A stretch of 50,847 nt of DNA from contig USDK01000014.1 of assembly GCA_900553355.1 (NCBI GenBank), positions 1 through 50,847 on the forward strand, given 5' to 3'. The position numbers and the translations under genes were made by a program. Each line of letters begins with the position of its first letter. The first letter of the stretch is position 1. Shown here piece by piece: positions 26,925 through 34,744 of the stretch. The notes beneath the pieces were generated by a model. That model was not told the origin of the DNA and made no database searches. It saw only the letters and a program-made list of their open reading frames with translations. The DNA comes from an uncultured Lachnospiraceae bacterium (GTDB taxonomy: Bacteria; Bacillota; Clostridia; Lachnospirales; Lachnospiraceae).

Positions 26925-26957
26925 AGAAAGGAAATGCATAAACCGCATTTCCTTTCT
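26925..26957 (-). promoter_or_regulatory. Perfect 13-bp hairpin between the binding-protein gene and the hydrolase gene
   Basis: Arms AGAAAGGAAATGC and GCATTTCCTTTCT around a 7-base loop, 26 bases after the stop of the binding protein. No U-run follows in the direction of transcription. Hairpins of this sort after binding-protein genes commonly protect the upstream mRNA and reduce expression of the genes beyond. Confidence 0.65.
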
Positions 26958-26982
26958 CTATATTCTATCATCCGTTTTGCTC

Positions 26983-28083
26983 TTAATGCCAGTCGGACAT
27001 CTGATCTACATTACTTGCATCTACAACCGCCATCGGAGTGCTGTCTCCAATGCTGGATACATCTTCTCCCTGCAGTGCTTTAAGCATAATGATCACAGCC
27101 TCTTTTCCCATAAGATATGGGGACATTGCTACGGAGGCATCATAACTTCCGTCTTCAATTGCCGCTTTAGCTTCTTCTGTAAAGTCAACACCGACTACTG
27201 TCACCTGGTCATTCAGTCCCTTTTCTTCCAGTGCCTGAACCACACCTAAAGCCATATCATCATTTCCGCAGGCAATTCCCACCAGATCTGGATTGGCTTC
27301 AATGATTGCTGTCGCTGCATCGTAAGCCTTCTGTGCATCGAAATCACACTGTTCTACAGCTACCACGTCCATTCCGGCCTTTTCAAAGGTTTCTTTTGCT
27401 CCGTCTCTTCTGGCATCAGACTGTGTTGCTCCTTCATTTCCGGCAATGATCGCAACCTGTCCTTCACCATTGTTCTGATCAACGATGTACTGTGCCCCCA
27501 GCACTCCCTGATTGTGGAAATCTACAGTGATCTTTGCATCCAGAGATCCGCCTGCCTCTTCCAGTGCCTCTTCATTCACTTCATTTCCAGTCGTGATCAC
27601 GGTAACGCCCTGCTGATTTGCAGAGACGATTCCAGAGATCAGGCAGTCTTCCGTCAGCGGAGATACTGCGATTGCATCATAATCCTGCACCAGCATATTA
27701 TTTAAAATATCCAGCTGCCCTGCAGTATCTGTATCTGAATCTGTTGCCTGAATATCGATGGACACTCCATACTCTTCCGCCGCATCCTCATATCCCTCCT
27801 GCATAGTTACCCAGAAGGAATTGGAAAGAGTACTTTCAATCGCAGCCAGTTTCTTCCCAGAATCTTTATCTGGCAGCGGCGCAAGGTCTTCGTCTACCTG
27901 GGCTTCCGCCTGCTGAAATAAAGTCTGTTCTCCGGTCTCTTCCGCATCTCCATCTTCTGCCTCTGTGCTTTCTTTTTTGCTGCTGTCTGTACTTTCTGAT
28001 GAATCAGATGATGATCCGCAGCCTACAGCCATAGTCGTAACCATTGCCATACATAAAAGCACACTTACCACTTTTGCCTTCAT
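26983..28083 (-). CDS. Ribose/sugar-type ABC transporter substrate-binding lipoprotein
   Basis: 366 residues. Signal KAKVVSVLLCMAMVTTMAVGC with a lipobox Cys, then an acidic Ser/Glu-rich linker (to about 70), then the RbsB-type domain: STLSNSFWVTMQEGYEDAA, DYDAIAVSPLTEDCLISGI, GNEGATQSDARRDGAKETFE, GIACGNDDMALGVVQAL and VVGVDFTEEAKAAIEDG. RbsB-like proteins bind pentoses, hexoses, nucleosides or autoinducer-2. The long acidic linker is a common trait of Clostridia lipoproteins. Fourth gene of the operon, between the kinase and the hydrolases. Confidence 0.9.
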   Translation of the reverse strand: MKAKVVSVLLCMAMVTTMAVGCGSSSDSSESTDSSKKESTEAEDGDAEETGEQTLFQQAEAQVDEDLAPLPDKDSGKKLAAIESTLSNSFWVTMQEGYEDAAEEYGVSIDIQATDSDTDTAGQLDILNNMLVQDYDAIAVSPLTEDCLISGIVSANQQGVTVITTGNEVNEEALEEAGGSLDAKITVDFHNQGVLGAQYIVDQNNGEGQVAIIAGNEGATQSDARRDGAKETFEKAGMDVVAVEQCDFDAQKAYDAATAIIEANPDLVGIACGNDDMALGVVQALEEKGLNDQVTVVGVDFTEEAKAAIEDGSYDASVAMSPYLMGKEAVIIMLKALQGEDVSSIGDSTPMAVVDASNVDQMSDWH

Positions 28084-28112
28084 AATTACAATTCCTCCTC
28101 TGTAATTTTATA

Positions 28113-29060
28113 TTATTCAGGATCTCCCTTTGCAGAGTTCCTAAATTGCTGAACCTGATCTGCACTGGCCCGGCTGCGCGGTCCTGCCTGCGTGCATTTG
28201 ATCGCTGCCGTTGCATTCGCAAATTCCAGCGCCTCCTCTTTCCCGGCTCCTTCGCAGAAATAAGCATAGATAAATCCTCCCAGAAAGCAGTCTCCTGCTC
28301 CTGTCGTATCTACTGCCTCCACCTGATATGCAGGTACTTCTATCTCCTGACCACACAGCCATATCGCTCCCTCACTTCCTGCGGTACAGATCACTCCTTC
28401 TTTGATATGATATCTGTCCTGGATGATTTTCATGGCCTTTCGGTAATCATCTTCTCCTGTCATCTCCCTGAACCCATCGCGTCCACTGATGAAAACTGTA
28501 CACAGTTTCATCATTTCTTCAATATCTTTCATGGATGTTCCACACTGGTCCATAAAAGACGGTACACACTGCATATTATAAATGACAGGTTTTCCCTGAC
28601 TCACCGCCTTTTGTGCCAGCCAGAGAGCTGCCTTCGGTGAAAACATATCATTATAGAAAATATCCATGGAATCCATCAGATCTTCCGGCAGTTCTTCAGG
28701 TTCCAATGTGCATACAGTATCTCCTGTGTTTGCAAAAATACAATGTTTTCCACCCGGAGCAGTAATAATATATGTATGTAAGGAAGTACCTCCTTTTTTT
28801 ACCGCTACATGTGTTCCGTCTACCCCATCTTCCTGCAGCGTTCTCAAAAACTCTCTGCCAGTCTCATCGTCTCCCACTTTTCCCGTCTGGTATACGTCCA
28901 TTCCAAGGTGGGATGCACAGACAGAAACATTGGATGCACTGCCTCCCGGCAGCATCACTTCATTTTTGATCAGTGCAAAACCGTCATCTTTTGGCAATTC
29001 ATGGCTGTCTAGCACAATATCCATTGCGATAGCACCAAGCGATAATAATTTTTTCCGCAT
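28113..29060 (-). CDS. PfkB family carbohydrate/nucleoside kinase (pseudouridine-kinase or ribokinase-like)
   Basis: 315 residues. The N-terminal PfkB signature is PGGSASNVSVCASHLGMDVY with KVGDDETGREFL; the C-terminal ATP/catalytic signature is DTTGAGDCFLGGFIYAY, with the catalytic Asp. Members phosphorylate ribose, fructose, nucleosides or pseudouridine. In this operon, with a PsuG-like gene and a sugar importer, a PsuK- or ribokinase-like role preparing the phosphorylated substrate is likely (inference). It starts two bases after the permease stop. Confidence 0.88.
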   Translation of the reverse strand: MRKKLLSLGAIAMDIVLDSHELPKDDGFALIKNEVMLPGGSASNVSVCASHLGMDVYQTGKVGDDETGREFLRTLQEDGVDGTHVAVKKGGTSLHTYIITAPGGKHCIFANTGDTVCTLEPEELPEDLMDSMDIFYNDMFSPKAALWLAQKAVSQGKPVIYNMQCVPSFMDQCGTSMKDIEEMMKLCTVFISGRDGFREMTGEDDYRKAMKIIQDRYHIKEGVICTAGSEGAIWLCGQEIEVPAYQVEAVDTTGAGDCFLGGFIYAYFCEGAGKEEALEFANATAAIKCTQAGPRSRASADQVQQFRNSAKGDPE

Positions 29061-29062
29061 CT

Positions 29063-30031
29063 TTACACCTCTCTCTTTTCCCTTTCATGATACTCTGATA
29101 TCAAAACTGAAATAATCAGAATAAATCCTGTTAATATCTCCTGATAATGTGAAGAGATAGAAAGTATTGTCAAACCATTTTTTAATACATTTAAGATAAA
29201 ACATGCAATAATCGTTCCTATGATGCTTCCTTTTCCGCCCTTCATACTGGTACCGCCTAATATAGCCGCGGCAATCGCATCCATCTCATATCCCTGCCCT
29301 GCCAGAGGCTCTGCAGAATTCAGCCTTGCTGTCACGATCATTCCTGCGATCCCTGCACATAATCCACAGATACCAAAAACAATCATCTTATATCGTCTGA
29401 CGTTTACACCAGAACGATTCAAAGCCACCTCATTAGACCCGATAAAAAGGCAATAGTTTCCAAATGTAGTCTTATGCAGTACAACTGCGCCGATCAGCGC
29501 GACTATCAGCGAGATCACGATCGGCATATTCACCGGCCCGACCGCTCCGCTTCCAATAAAAGTAAATGCAGTTCCAAAGCCAAATACGGATTGAGAATTT
29601 GTCAATATCAAAATGACTCCCCTGGCAATCGTCATCGTACTTAATGTCACGATAAAGGAATTCATTTTTCCATATGCAACCAATGCCCCATTCAAAATTC
29701 CAATCAAAAAGGAGGAAAGAAGACCTGCCAGAACAGCCAATCCAGGCGCTGCCCCATTCAGGCTCATCATCCCCATTACCATTCCGGAAAAACCAATTAC
29801 AGATCCAACTGAAAGGTCAATCTGCCCTGCACTGATCACCAGCGTCATTCCAACAGATATTACCAGATAAATTGCCGACTGATTCAATATGTTTCTACAG
29901 TTTTTCCAGGAAAAAAAATAGGGAGAAGCCATAGAAATGATCAGGATCATCGCGATCAATACACCCAGCAAAATCAGAACATACGAATATTCCTTTACTT
30001 TTCTGTTTATCATACTTTTTCTGTCACTCAC
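29063..30031 (-). CDS. Ribose-type ABC transporter permease (RbsC family)
   Basis: 322 residues with about nine helices. Family marks: VISVGMTLVISAGQIDLSVG, GKMNSFIVTLSTMTIARGVI, GSNEVALNRSGVNVRRYKM and EMDAIAAAILGGTSMKGGKG. It overlaps the ATPase stop by 8 bases. It forms a homodimeric channel for the binding-protein-delivered substrate. Confidence 0.93.
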   Translation of the reverse strand: MSDRKSMINRKVKEYSYVLILLGVLIAMILIISMASPYFFSWKNCRNILNQSAIYLVISVGMTLVISAGQIDLSVGSVIGFSGMVMGMMSLNGAAPGLAVLAGLLSSFLIGILNGALVAYGKMNSFIVTLSTMTIARGVILILTNSQSVFGFGTAFTFIGSGAVGPVNMPIVISLIVALIGAVVLHKTTFGNYCLFIGSNEVALNRSGVNVRRYKMIVFGICGLCAGIAGMIVTARLNSAEPLAGQGYEMDAIAAAILGGTSMKGGKGSIIGTIIACFILNVLKNGLTILSISSHYQEILTGFILIISVLISEYHEREKREV

Positions 30032-30815
30032 TTAAAACACTTCCTGTTATAAAGGAGACCACCTCATCCATGGATGTCTCTTTTGATTTCAACTCTTTGA
30101 CGACTTTTCCCTGACGCATGATACATATACAGTCAGAAATATGAAACACATGCTGCATATTATGACTGATTAAGATCACTGCATATCCCTTTGACGCCAA
30201 TCTCCTGATCAGTCTGAGAACAGCCTCTGACTCATTCAGACCCATAGCTGCCGTCGGCTCGTCGAAAATCAATATTTTCCCTCCACGGTGCACAAGTCTC
30301 GCTACAGCGACTCCCTGCCTCTGTCCGCCGCTTAAATCTCCTACCGGGACAGAAACATCCGGAATCTTGATATCCAGATCTTTCAATAGTTTTTCTGCTT
30401 CTTCTTTCATCTGTTTTTTCTTTAGAAATCCGGCCGTTGATAACTCACTTCCCAGGAACAGATTTGATGCTACATCCATCGTATTCCCGAGAGCAAGATC
30501 CTGATATACCGTAGAAATTCCTTCTTCTGCAGCTTTTTTGGGAGTCAGCTTATGATATTCTTTTCCGTTGATCCGGATCTGACCTCTGTCGGGACTTAAC
30601 ACCCCGGACAGGATTTTGATAAGTGTGGACTTGCCGGCTCCATTATCGCCGACAATCGCAAGCACTTCGCCGCCATAAGCGCGGATAGACACCCCTCTGA
30701 GGGCTTCAACATGTCGAAAACTTTTATATAACTCTCGTGTTTCCAGAAATGGTTTTTCGTTTCTTTCTTCTGTATTCATGTCAGCATCTCCATTTTGTCT
30801 GTACAGTAGAAACAA
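30024..30815 (-). CDS. Ribose-type ABC transporter ATP-binding protein (single ATPase domain)
   Basis: 263 residues: Walker A VGDNGAGKSTL, signature LSGGQRQGVAVA, Walker B ILIFDEPTAAMG, switch His in ILISHNMQHVF. RbsA proteins usually carry two ATPase domains (about 500 residues); this one has a single domain, so it must act as a homodimer, as in some FrcA/XylG-like short forms. An internal ATG (DADMNTEERNEKPF) is an alternative start twelve codons in. First gene of the operon. Confidence 0.92.
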   Translation of the reverse strand: MFLLYRQNGDADMNTEERNEKPFLETRELYKSFRHVEALRGVSIRAYGGEVLAIVGDNGAGKSTLIKILSGVLSPDRGQIRINGKEYHKLTPKKAAEEGISTVYQDLALGNTMDVASNLFLGSELSTAGFLKKKQMKEEAEKLLKDLDIKIPDVSVPVGDLSGGQRQGVAVARLVHRGGKILIFDEPTAAMGLNESEAVLRLIRRLASKGYAVILISHNMQHVFHISDCICIMRQGKVVKELKSKETSMDEVVSFITGSVLSE

Positions 30816-30838
30816 TACTTTTCAAATAAACTAACATT

Positions 30839-30867
30839 ATTCTAGCATCCATATTTTTATAAGTAAA
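30839..30867 (-). promoter_or_regulatory. Promoter of the ABC/kinase/hydrolase operon
   Basis: TTTACT (30862-30867) and TAGAAT (30839-30844) are 17 bases apart on the minus strand, upstream of the ATPase gene. The -35 lies inside a TATAAGTAAAA element that recurs 52 bases away. Confidence 0.55.
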
Positions 30868-30920
30868 ATCTATAATATCTATAAATATTTTCCATTTATT
30901 TCATTTTTCTATAAGTAAAA
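30858..30920. repeat. Two direct copies of TATAAGTAAAA upstream of the operon
   Basis: Identical 11-base copies at 30858-30868 and 30910-30920 in an AT-rich region between divergent genes. The first overlaps the -35 of the minus-strand operon promoter, a good position for a regulator. Confidence 0.45.
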
Positions 30921-30948
30921 GTAATTATTGATACTCCGGGAAGGATAG

Positions 30949-30976
30949 TTGACTTTTCTCTGAATCCTTCTATACT
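30949..30976 (+). promoter_or_regulatory. Promoter of the ThrE-family gene
   Basis: TTGACT (30949-30954), 16-base spacer, TATACT (30971-30976); the start codon is about 44 bases further on. Confidence 0.65.
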
Positions 30977-31019
30977 GTTATTGAAAAAATATCTGCCTTG
31001 AGCAAAGAAAGGATTCGAC

Positions 31020-32348
31020 ATGTCAAATACACCTATCACTCCAAATCATATGAATGTTTACTGGCACGATTACACCGGCCACGCCAAAAATACGCCCGTC
31101 GGCCAGGCCGGCCTGGCTGAAAAAGCATCTCTGATCGGAAGAGCCGGTCTGATGCTTCTGTCATGTGGAACCGGTGCCTGGAGAGTCAGAAGTTCCATGA
31201 ATACCCTGGCGCAGGAACTGGGGATTATCTGTAACGCCAATATCGGTCTTCTGTCCATTGACTATACCTGTTTCGACGGAAAGCAATCCATCTCTCATTC
31301 CTTAAGTCTTTCAAGCACTGGTGTCAACACCTCCAAGCTAAATCGTATGGAACGTTTTATCAAAGACTTTACAAAGTTTGGCAGACAGATGACGGTCGGA
31401 CAGCTTCATTCTCAACTGGATGAGATTGATAAGATCCATGGCCTTTACTCTCCTCTCATGCAGGGATTTGCTTCTGCGATCGCCTGCTGTGCTTTCTGTT
31501 TTCTCCTGGGCGGAGGCCCCATCGAGATGCTCTGTACATTCCTGGGCGCAGGGATTGGCAACTATCTGCGGGCCAGGCTGCTCAGGCGGCAGTTTACTCT
31601 GTTTTTGTGCGTTGCCTCCTCTGTCGCACTGGCCTGTCTTGTCTATGCAGGTTCCATGCAGCTGATCGAATCATTTTTTTCGGTTTCTTCGCGGCATGAG
31701 GCAGGATATATCTGCGCCATGCTCTTTATCATCCCCGGTTTTCCTTTCATCACCAGCGGCATTGACTTTTCAAAGCAGGATATGCGCTCCGGCATGGAAA
31801 GGCTTATCTATGCCGTCATGATCATTGTAGTGGCCACCGTCACTGCCTGGGCCATGGCTCTGCTTTTAAACCTGCAGCCTGAAGAGTTTCCCTCTTACGT
31901 ACTCTCTCCGGTCCTGCTGTTTTTCCTGCGGCTTGCAGCCAGTTTCTGCGGAGTATTCGGATTCTCTGTCATGTTCAACAGTCCTCTGCCTCTTGCCGCC
32001 TCTGCCGCATGGATTGGCATGATCGCTAATACCCTTCGTCTGGAGATGGTGGATCTTCTCTCTTGTCCTCCTGCAGTGGCCGCTTTTGTGGGCGCCCTGA
32101 CCGCCGGACTTCTGGCTTCTCTGCTGCAGAAGCCCCTTGGCTATCCGAGGATCTCTATCACAGTGCCGTCTATCGTGATCATGGTGCCGGGACTTTATCT
32201 CTACCGTGCCGTATATAACCTTGGAGAAATGTCATTGGGCGATTCAGCTTCCTGGCTGGCTTCAGCGCTTCTGATCGTCCTCGCCCTTCCACTGGGACTG
32301 ATCTTTGCCCGCATCTTCACCGACCGTTCTTTCCGGCACTGTACGTAA
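31020..32348 (+). CDS. Threonine/serine exporter (ThrE) family protein
   Basis: 442 residues. An N-terminal soluble domain (about 30-165: EKASLIGRAGLMLLSCGTGA then WRVRSSMNTLAQELGI, and MTVGQLHSQLDEIDKI) is followed by about ten membrane helices in two blocks, IACCAFCFLLGGGPIEMLCT early and a second block after MLFIIPGFPFITSGIDF. This is the fused ThrE architecture (DUF1212 plus ThrE_2), which exports threonine and serine in Corynebacterium; other amino acids or organic acids are possible. AAGGA precedes the ATG. It heads a plus-strand run of three transport genes. Confidence 0.85.
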   Translation: MSNTPITPNHMNVYWHDYTGHAKNTPVGQAGLAEKASLIGRAGLMLLSCGTGAWRVRSSMNTLAQELGIICNANIGLLSIDYTCFDGKQSISHSLSLSSTGVNTSKLNRMERFIKDFTKFGRQMTVGQLHSQLDEIDKIHGLYSPLMQGFASAIACCAFCFLLGGGPIEMLCTFLGAGIGNYLRARLLRRQFTLFLCVASSVALACLVYAGSMQLIESFFSVSSRHEAGYICAMLFIIPGFPFITSGIDFSKQDMRSGMERLIYAVMIIVVATVTAWAMALLLNLQPEEFPSYVLSPVLLFFLRLAASFCGVFGFSVMFNSPLPLAASAAWIGMIANTLRLEMVDLLSCPPAVAAFVGALTAGLLASLLQKPLGYPRISITVPSIVIMVPGLYLYRAVYNLGEMSLGDSASWLASALLIVLALPLGLIFARIFTDRSFRHCT

Positions 32349-32353
32349 ATTCT

Positions 32354-32394
32354 CTATATTGCACATAGATTCTATATAGGATTTGTGCTATAGT
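32354..32394 (+). promoter_or_regulatory. Extended -10 promoter with inverted repeat upstream of the DUF368 gene
   Basis: TGCTATAGT (TATAGT at 32389-32394) is an extended -10 with a weak -35. An imperfect inverted repeat, CTATATTGCACA against TGTGCTATAG, spans 32354-32393 and includes the -10, so it could be an operator. Confidence 0.45.
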
Positions 32395-32444
32395 AGGAGT
32401 GTTGTAATAAAATATAGAAGAAGAAATTTAAGAAGAGGTATGTT

Positions 32445-33290
32445 ATGACTAAAAAACAGAACAAAAATACTCCCCTTTTATTTTTATTCCGGATTGTTCA
32501 GGGCGCATTTATCGGGCTTGGCGCTGTCCTTCCAGGTATTTCCGGAGGCGTATTGAGCGTCATCTTCGGCATCTATAAGCCGATCATGGAACTTTTGTCA
32601 AATCCGTTTAAAAACTTCAAGACCCATGTTCCGCCGCTGATCCCTGTTTTTATCGGCGGTGCTGTCGGTTTCCTTGGGATCGCCAACCTGCTGGCCTTTT
32701 TCCTGAACAAATACCCTGATCCGTCAGTCTGCCTGTTTGTCGGACTGATTACCGGTATGCTGCCTTCCCTGTTCAGAGAAGCAAGAGAGGAAGGGGTATC
32801 CAAAGGATCATATATTTCTCTTGTGGTATGCATGATTGTAATCTTTGCTCTGCTGGGAGGCCTTAATATGGCTTCCGTAACCATCGAAGCCAACTTCATA
32901 TCTTATCTGTTCTGTGGATTCTGCCTGGCATTGAGCGTAATCGCTCCCGGCATGAGTTTTTCCACTTTACTGATGCCTCTTGGCCTGTACACGCCGTTCG
33001 TGGACGGTATCGGCCACCTGGACTTTCAGGTGTTGATTCCCGGAGGAATCGGTGCAGTCGTTACCGTAATCTGTCTTGCAAAGGCAGTCAACGCATTATT
33101 TGATCATTTTTACTCTCTGGCGTTTCATGGAATCATCGGAATTGTCATTGCAGCCACAGTTATGATCATCCCATTCTCCAGCTTTACGGCTTCCGTCACC
33201 GGATGCATCGTGAATATTATCTGCCTTGTGGTGGGTGTGATCGCCGCTCTTCTGCTGGATAAATTCAACAGCAGGGTAGAAGTAAAATAG
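32445..33290 (+). CDS. DUF368 family undecaprenyl-phosphate flippase (PopT-like)
   Basis: 281 residues, about eight helices in two similar halves. The diagnostic DUF368 segments are GAFIGLGAVLPGISGGVLSV near the N-terminus and LALSVIAPGMSFSTLLMPLG in the second half. Proteins of this family (PopT) recycle undecaprenyl phosphate across the membrane for cell-wall and capsule synthesis (known for the family). AAGAGG precedes the start. The next gene, the nucleobase permease, begins 32 bases after its stop. Confidence 0.88.
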   Translation: MTKKQNKNTPLLFLFRIVQGAFIGLGAVLPGISGGVLSVIFGIYKPIMELLSNPFKNFKTHVPPLIPVFIGGAVGFLGIANLLAFFLNKYPDPSVCLFVGLITGMLPSLFREAREEGVSKGSYISLVVCMIVIFALLGGLNMASVTIEANFISYLFCGFCLALSVIAPGMSFSTLLMPLGLYTPFVDGIGHLDFQVLIPGGIGAVVTVICLAKAVNALFDHFYSLAFHGIIGIVIAATVMIIPFSSFTASVTGCIVNIICLVVGVIAALLLDKFNSRVEVK

Positions 33291-33321
33291 TACATTTTTT
33301 ATACAAAGGAGAATATCAAAC

Positions 33322-34662
33322 ATGAATTCAAATCCGTCTGCCAAAAAAGGACATGCGTCTGTATTTGAACTAAATGGAGTTCCGGCATTTGGCCAGGCTC
33401 TCCCGCTGGCAATGCAGCACGTTGTCGCCATGATCGTCGGGTGTGTAACCCCTTCCATCATTGTTGCCGGAGTTGCCGGAATCAACGAACAGGACCGGGT
33501 CATTCTGATCCAGGCTGCGCTGTTCTGTTCTGCCATCAGTACCCTGCTCCAGCTTTTTCCGTTTATTAAATTCGGAAACTTCCAGCTGGGAAGTGCACTT
33601 CCGGTTATCTTAGGCATCAGCTTTGCCTATGTGCCAAGTATGCAGGCTATCGCAGGAACCTATGACATTGCCACAATCCTGGGGGCTCAGGTAGTGGGCG
33701 GCGTTGTCGCCATTATCGTAGGCTTCTGTATCAGGAAGATCCGGATACTGTTTCCGCCCCTTGTAACCGGAACCGTGGTCTTTACGATCGGACTTTCTCT
33801 GTATCCGACTGCTGTCAACTACATGGCAGGCGGAACCTCCAGTGAAAACTATGGATCCTGGCAGAACTGGCTGGTCGCTTTTGTTACTCTGGCCGTTGTT
33901 ACCGGACTGAATCACTTTGCCAAAGGCTTTTTAAAGCTGGCATCCATCCTGATCGGAATTGTTGCAGGTTATATTCTTGCCATTCCTTTCGGCCTCGTAG
34001 ATCTTTCCGGCGTACAGTCTGCTGGTCTCTTCCAGCTTCCGCAGCCGATGCACTTTTCCATTAATTTTGAGCCTTCTGCCTGTGTGGCTATCGGACTTTT
34101 ATTTGCCATCAACTCCATCCAGGCCATCGGAGACTTCTCGGCAACTACTTCTGGAAGTATGAACCGGATGCCGGATAACAAAGAACTACAGGGCGGCATT
34201 ATCATGTATGGCATCAGCAATATTTTGTGTGCCTTTTTCGGCGGCCTTCCTACGGCGACCTACAGCCAGAATGTGGGCATCGTTACCACAACAAAAGTTA
34301 TCAACCGCTGTGTACTGGGGCTGGCAGCCATTATCTTGATGATTGCAGGATTTGTACCAAAGTTTTCCGGTCTTCTGACCACCATTCCCCAGTGCGTGCT
34401 GGGCGGAGCCACCATCTCGGTGTTTGCTTCCATTGCCATGACCGGGATCAAACTGATCTTCCAGCAGGAGATGAACTTCCGTAACACGTCGGTTGTCGGA
34501 CTGTCCGTGGCGCTCGGGATGGGTATCACTCAGGCATCCGAGTCCCTGTCCACCTTCCCGGAATGGGTCACAACCGTATTTGGAAGTTCTCCGGTCGTAG
34601 TAGCCACACTGATGGCGATTCTTCTGAATGTGATTCTTCCAAAGGAAGAGGCAGCAAAATAA
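33322..34662 (+). CDS. NCS2 family nucleobase (uracil/xanthine) permease
   Basis: 446 residues with about twelve helices. Characteristic are the early ALPLAMQHVVAMIVGCVTPS (the QH motif), the middle AIGDFSATTSGSMNR and PTATYSQNVGIVTTTKVINR, and the GLLTTIPQCVLGGATI segment. The set matches the xanthine/uric-acid branch of nucleobase:cation symporter-2 rather than UraA, but the base is not certain. RBS AAAGGAG. It ends in a strong terminator hairpin. Confidence 0.9.
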   Translation: MNSNPSAKKGHASVFELNGVPAFGQALPLAMQHVVAMIVGCVTPSIIVAGVAGINEQDRVILIQAALFCSAISTLLQLFPFIKFGNFQLGSALPVILGISFAYVPSMQAIAGTYDIATILGAQVVGGVVAIIVGFCIRKIRILFPPLVTGTVVFTIGLSLYPTAVNYMAGGTSSENYGSWQNWLVAFVTLAVVTGLNHFAKGFLKLASILIGIVAGYILAIPFGLVDLSGVQSAGLFQLPQPMHFSINFEPSACVAIGLLFAINSIQAIGDFSATTSGSMNRMPDNKELQGGIIMYGISNILCAFFGGLPTATYSQNVGIVTTTKVINRCVLGLAAIILMIAGFVPKFSGLLTTIPQCVLGGATISVFASIAMTGIKLIFQQEMNFRNTSVVGLSVALGMGITQASESLSTFPEWVTTVFGSSPVVVATLMAILLNVILPKEEAAK

Positions 34663-34708
34663 AGAAATAGAACCAACTAGAGCTAAAGACAATCCCCTAA
34701 AAGGAAAT

Positions 34709-34735
34709 GGGGGCTGTTCTGAAAGGACAGCCCCC
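34709..34735. terminator. Terminator after the nucleobase permease
   Basis: GGGGGCTGT and ACAGCCCCC form a strong stem. The T-run is short (TCTAAATTATTA on plus). The DUF4143 ATPase converges from the right and ends nine bases beyond, so the hairpin may serve both. Confidence 0.7.
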
Positions 34736-34744
34736 TCTAAATTA

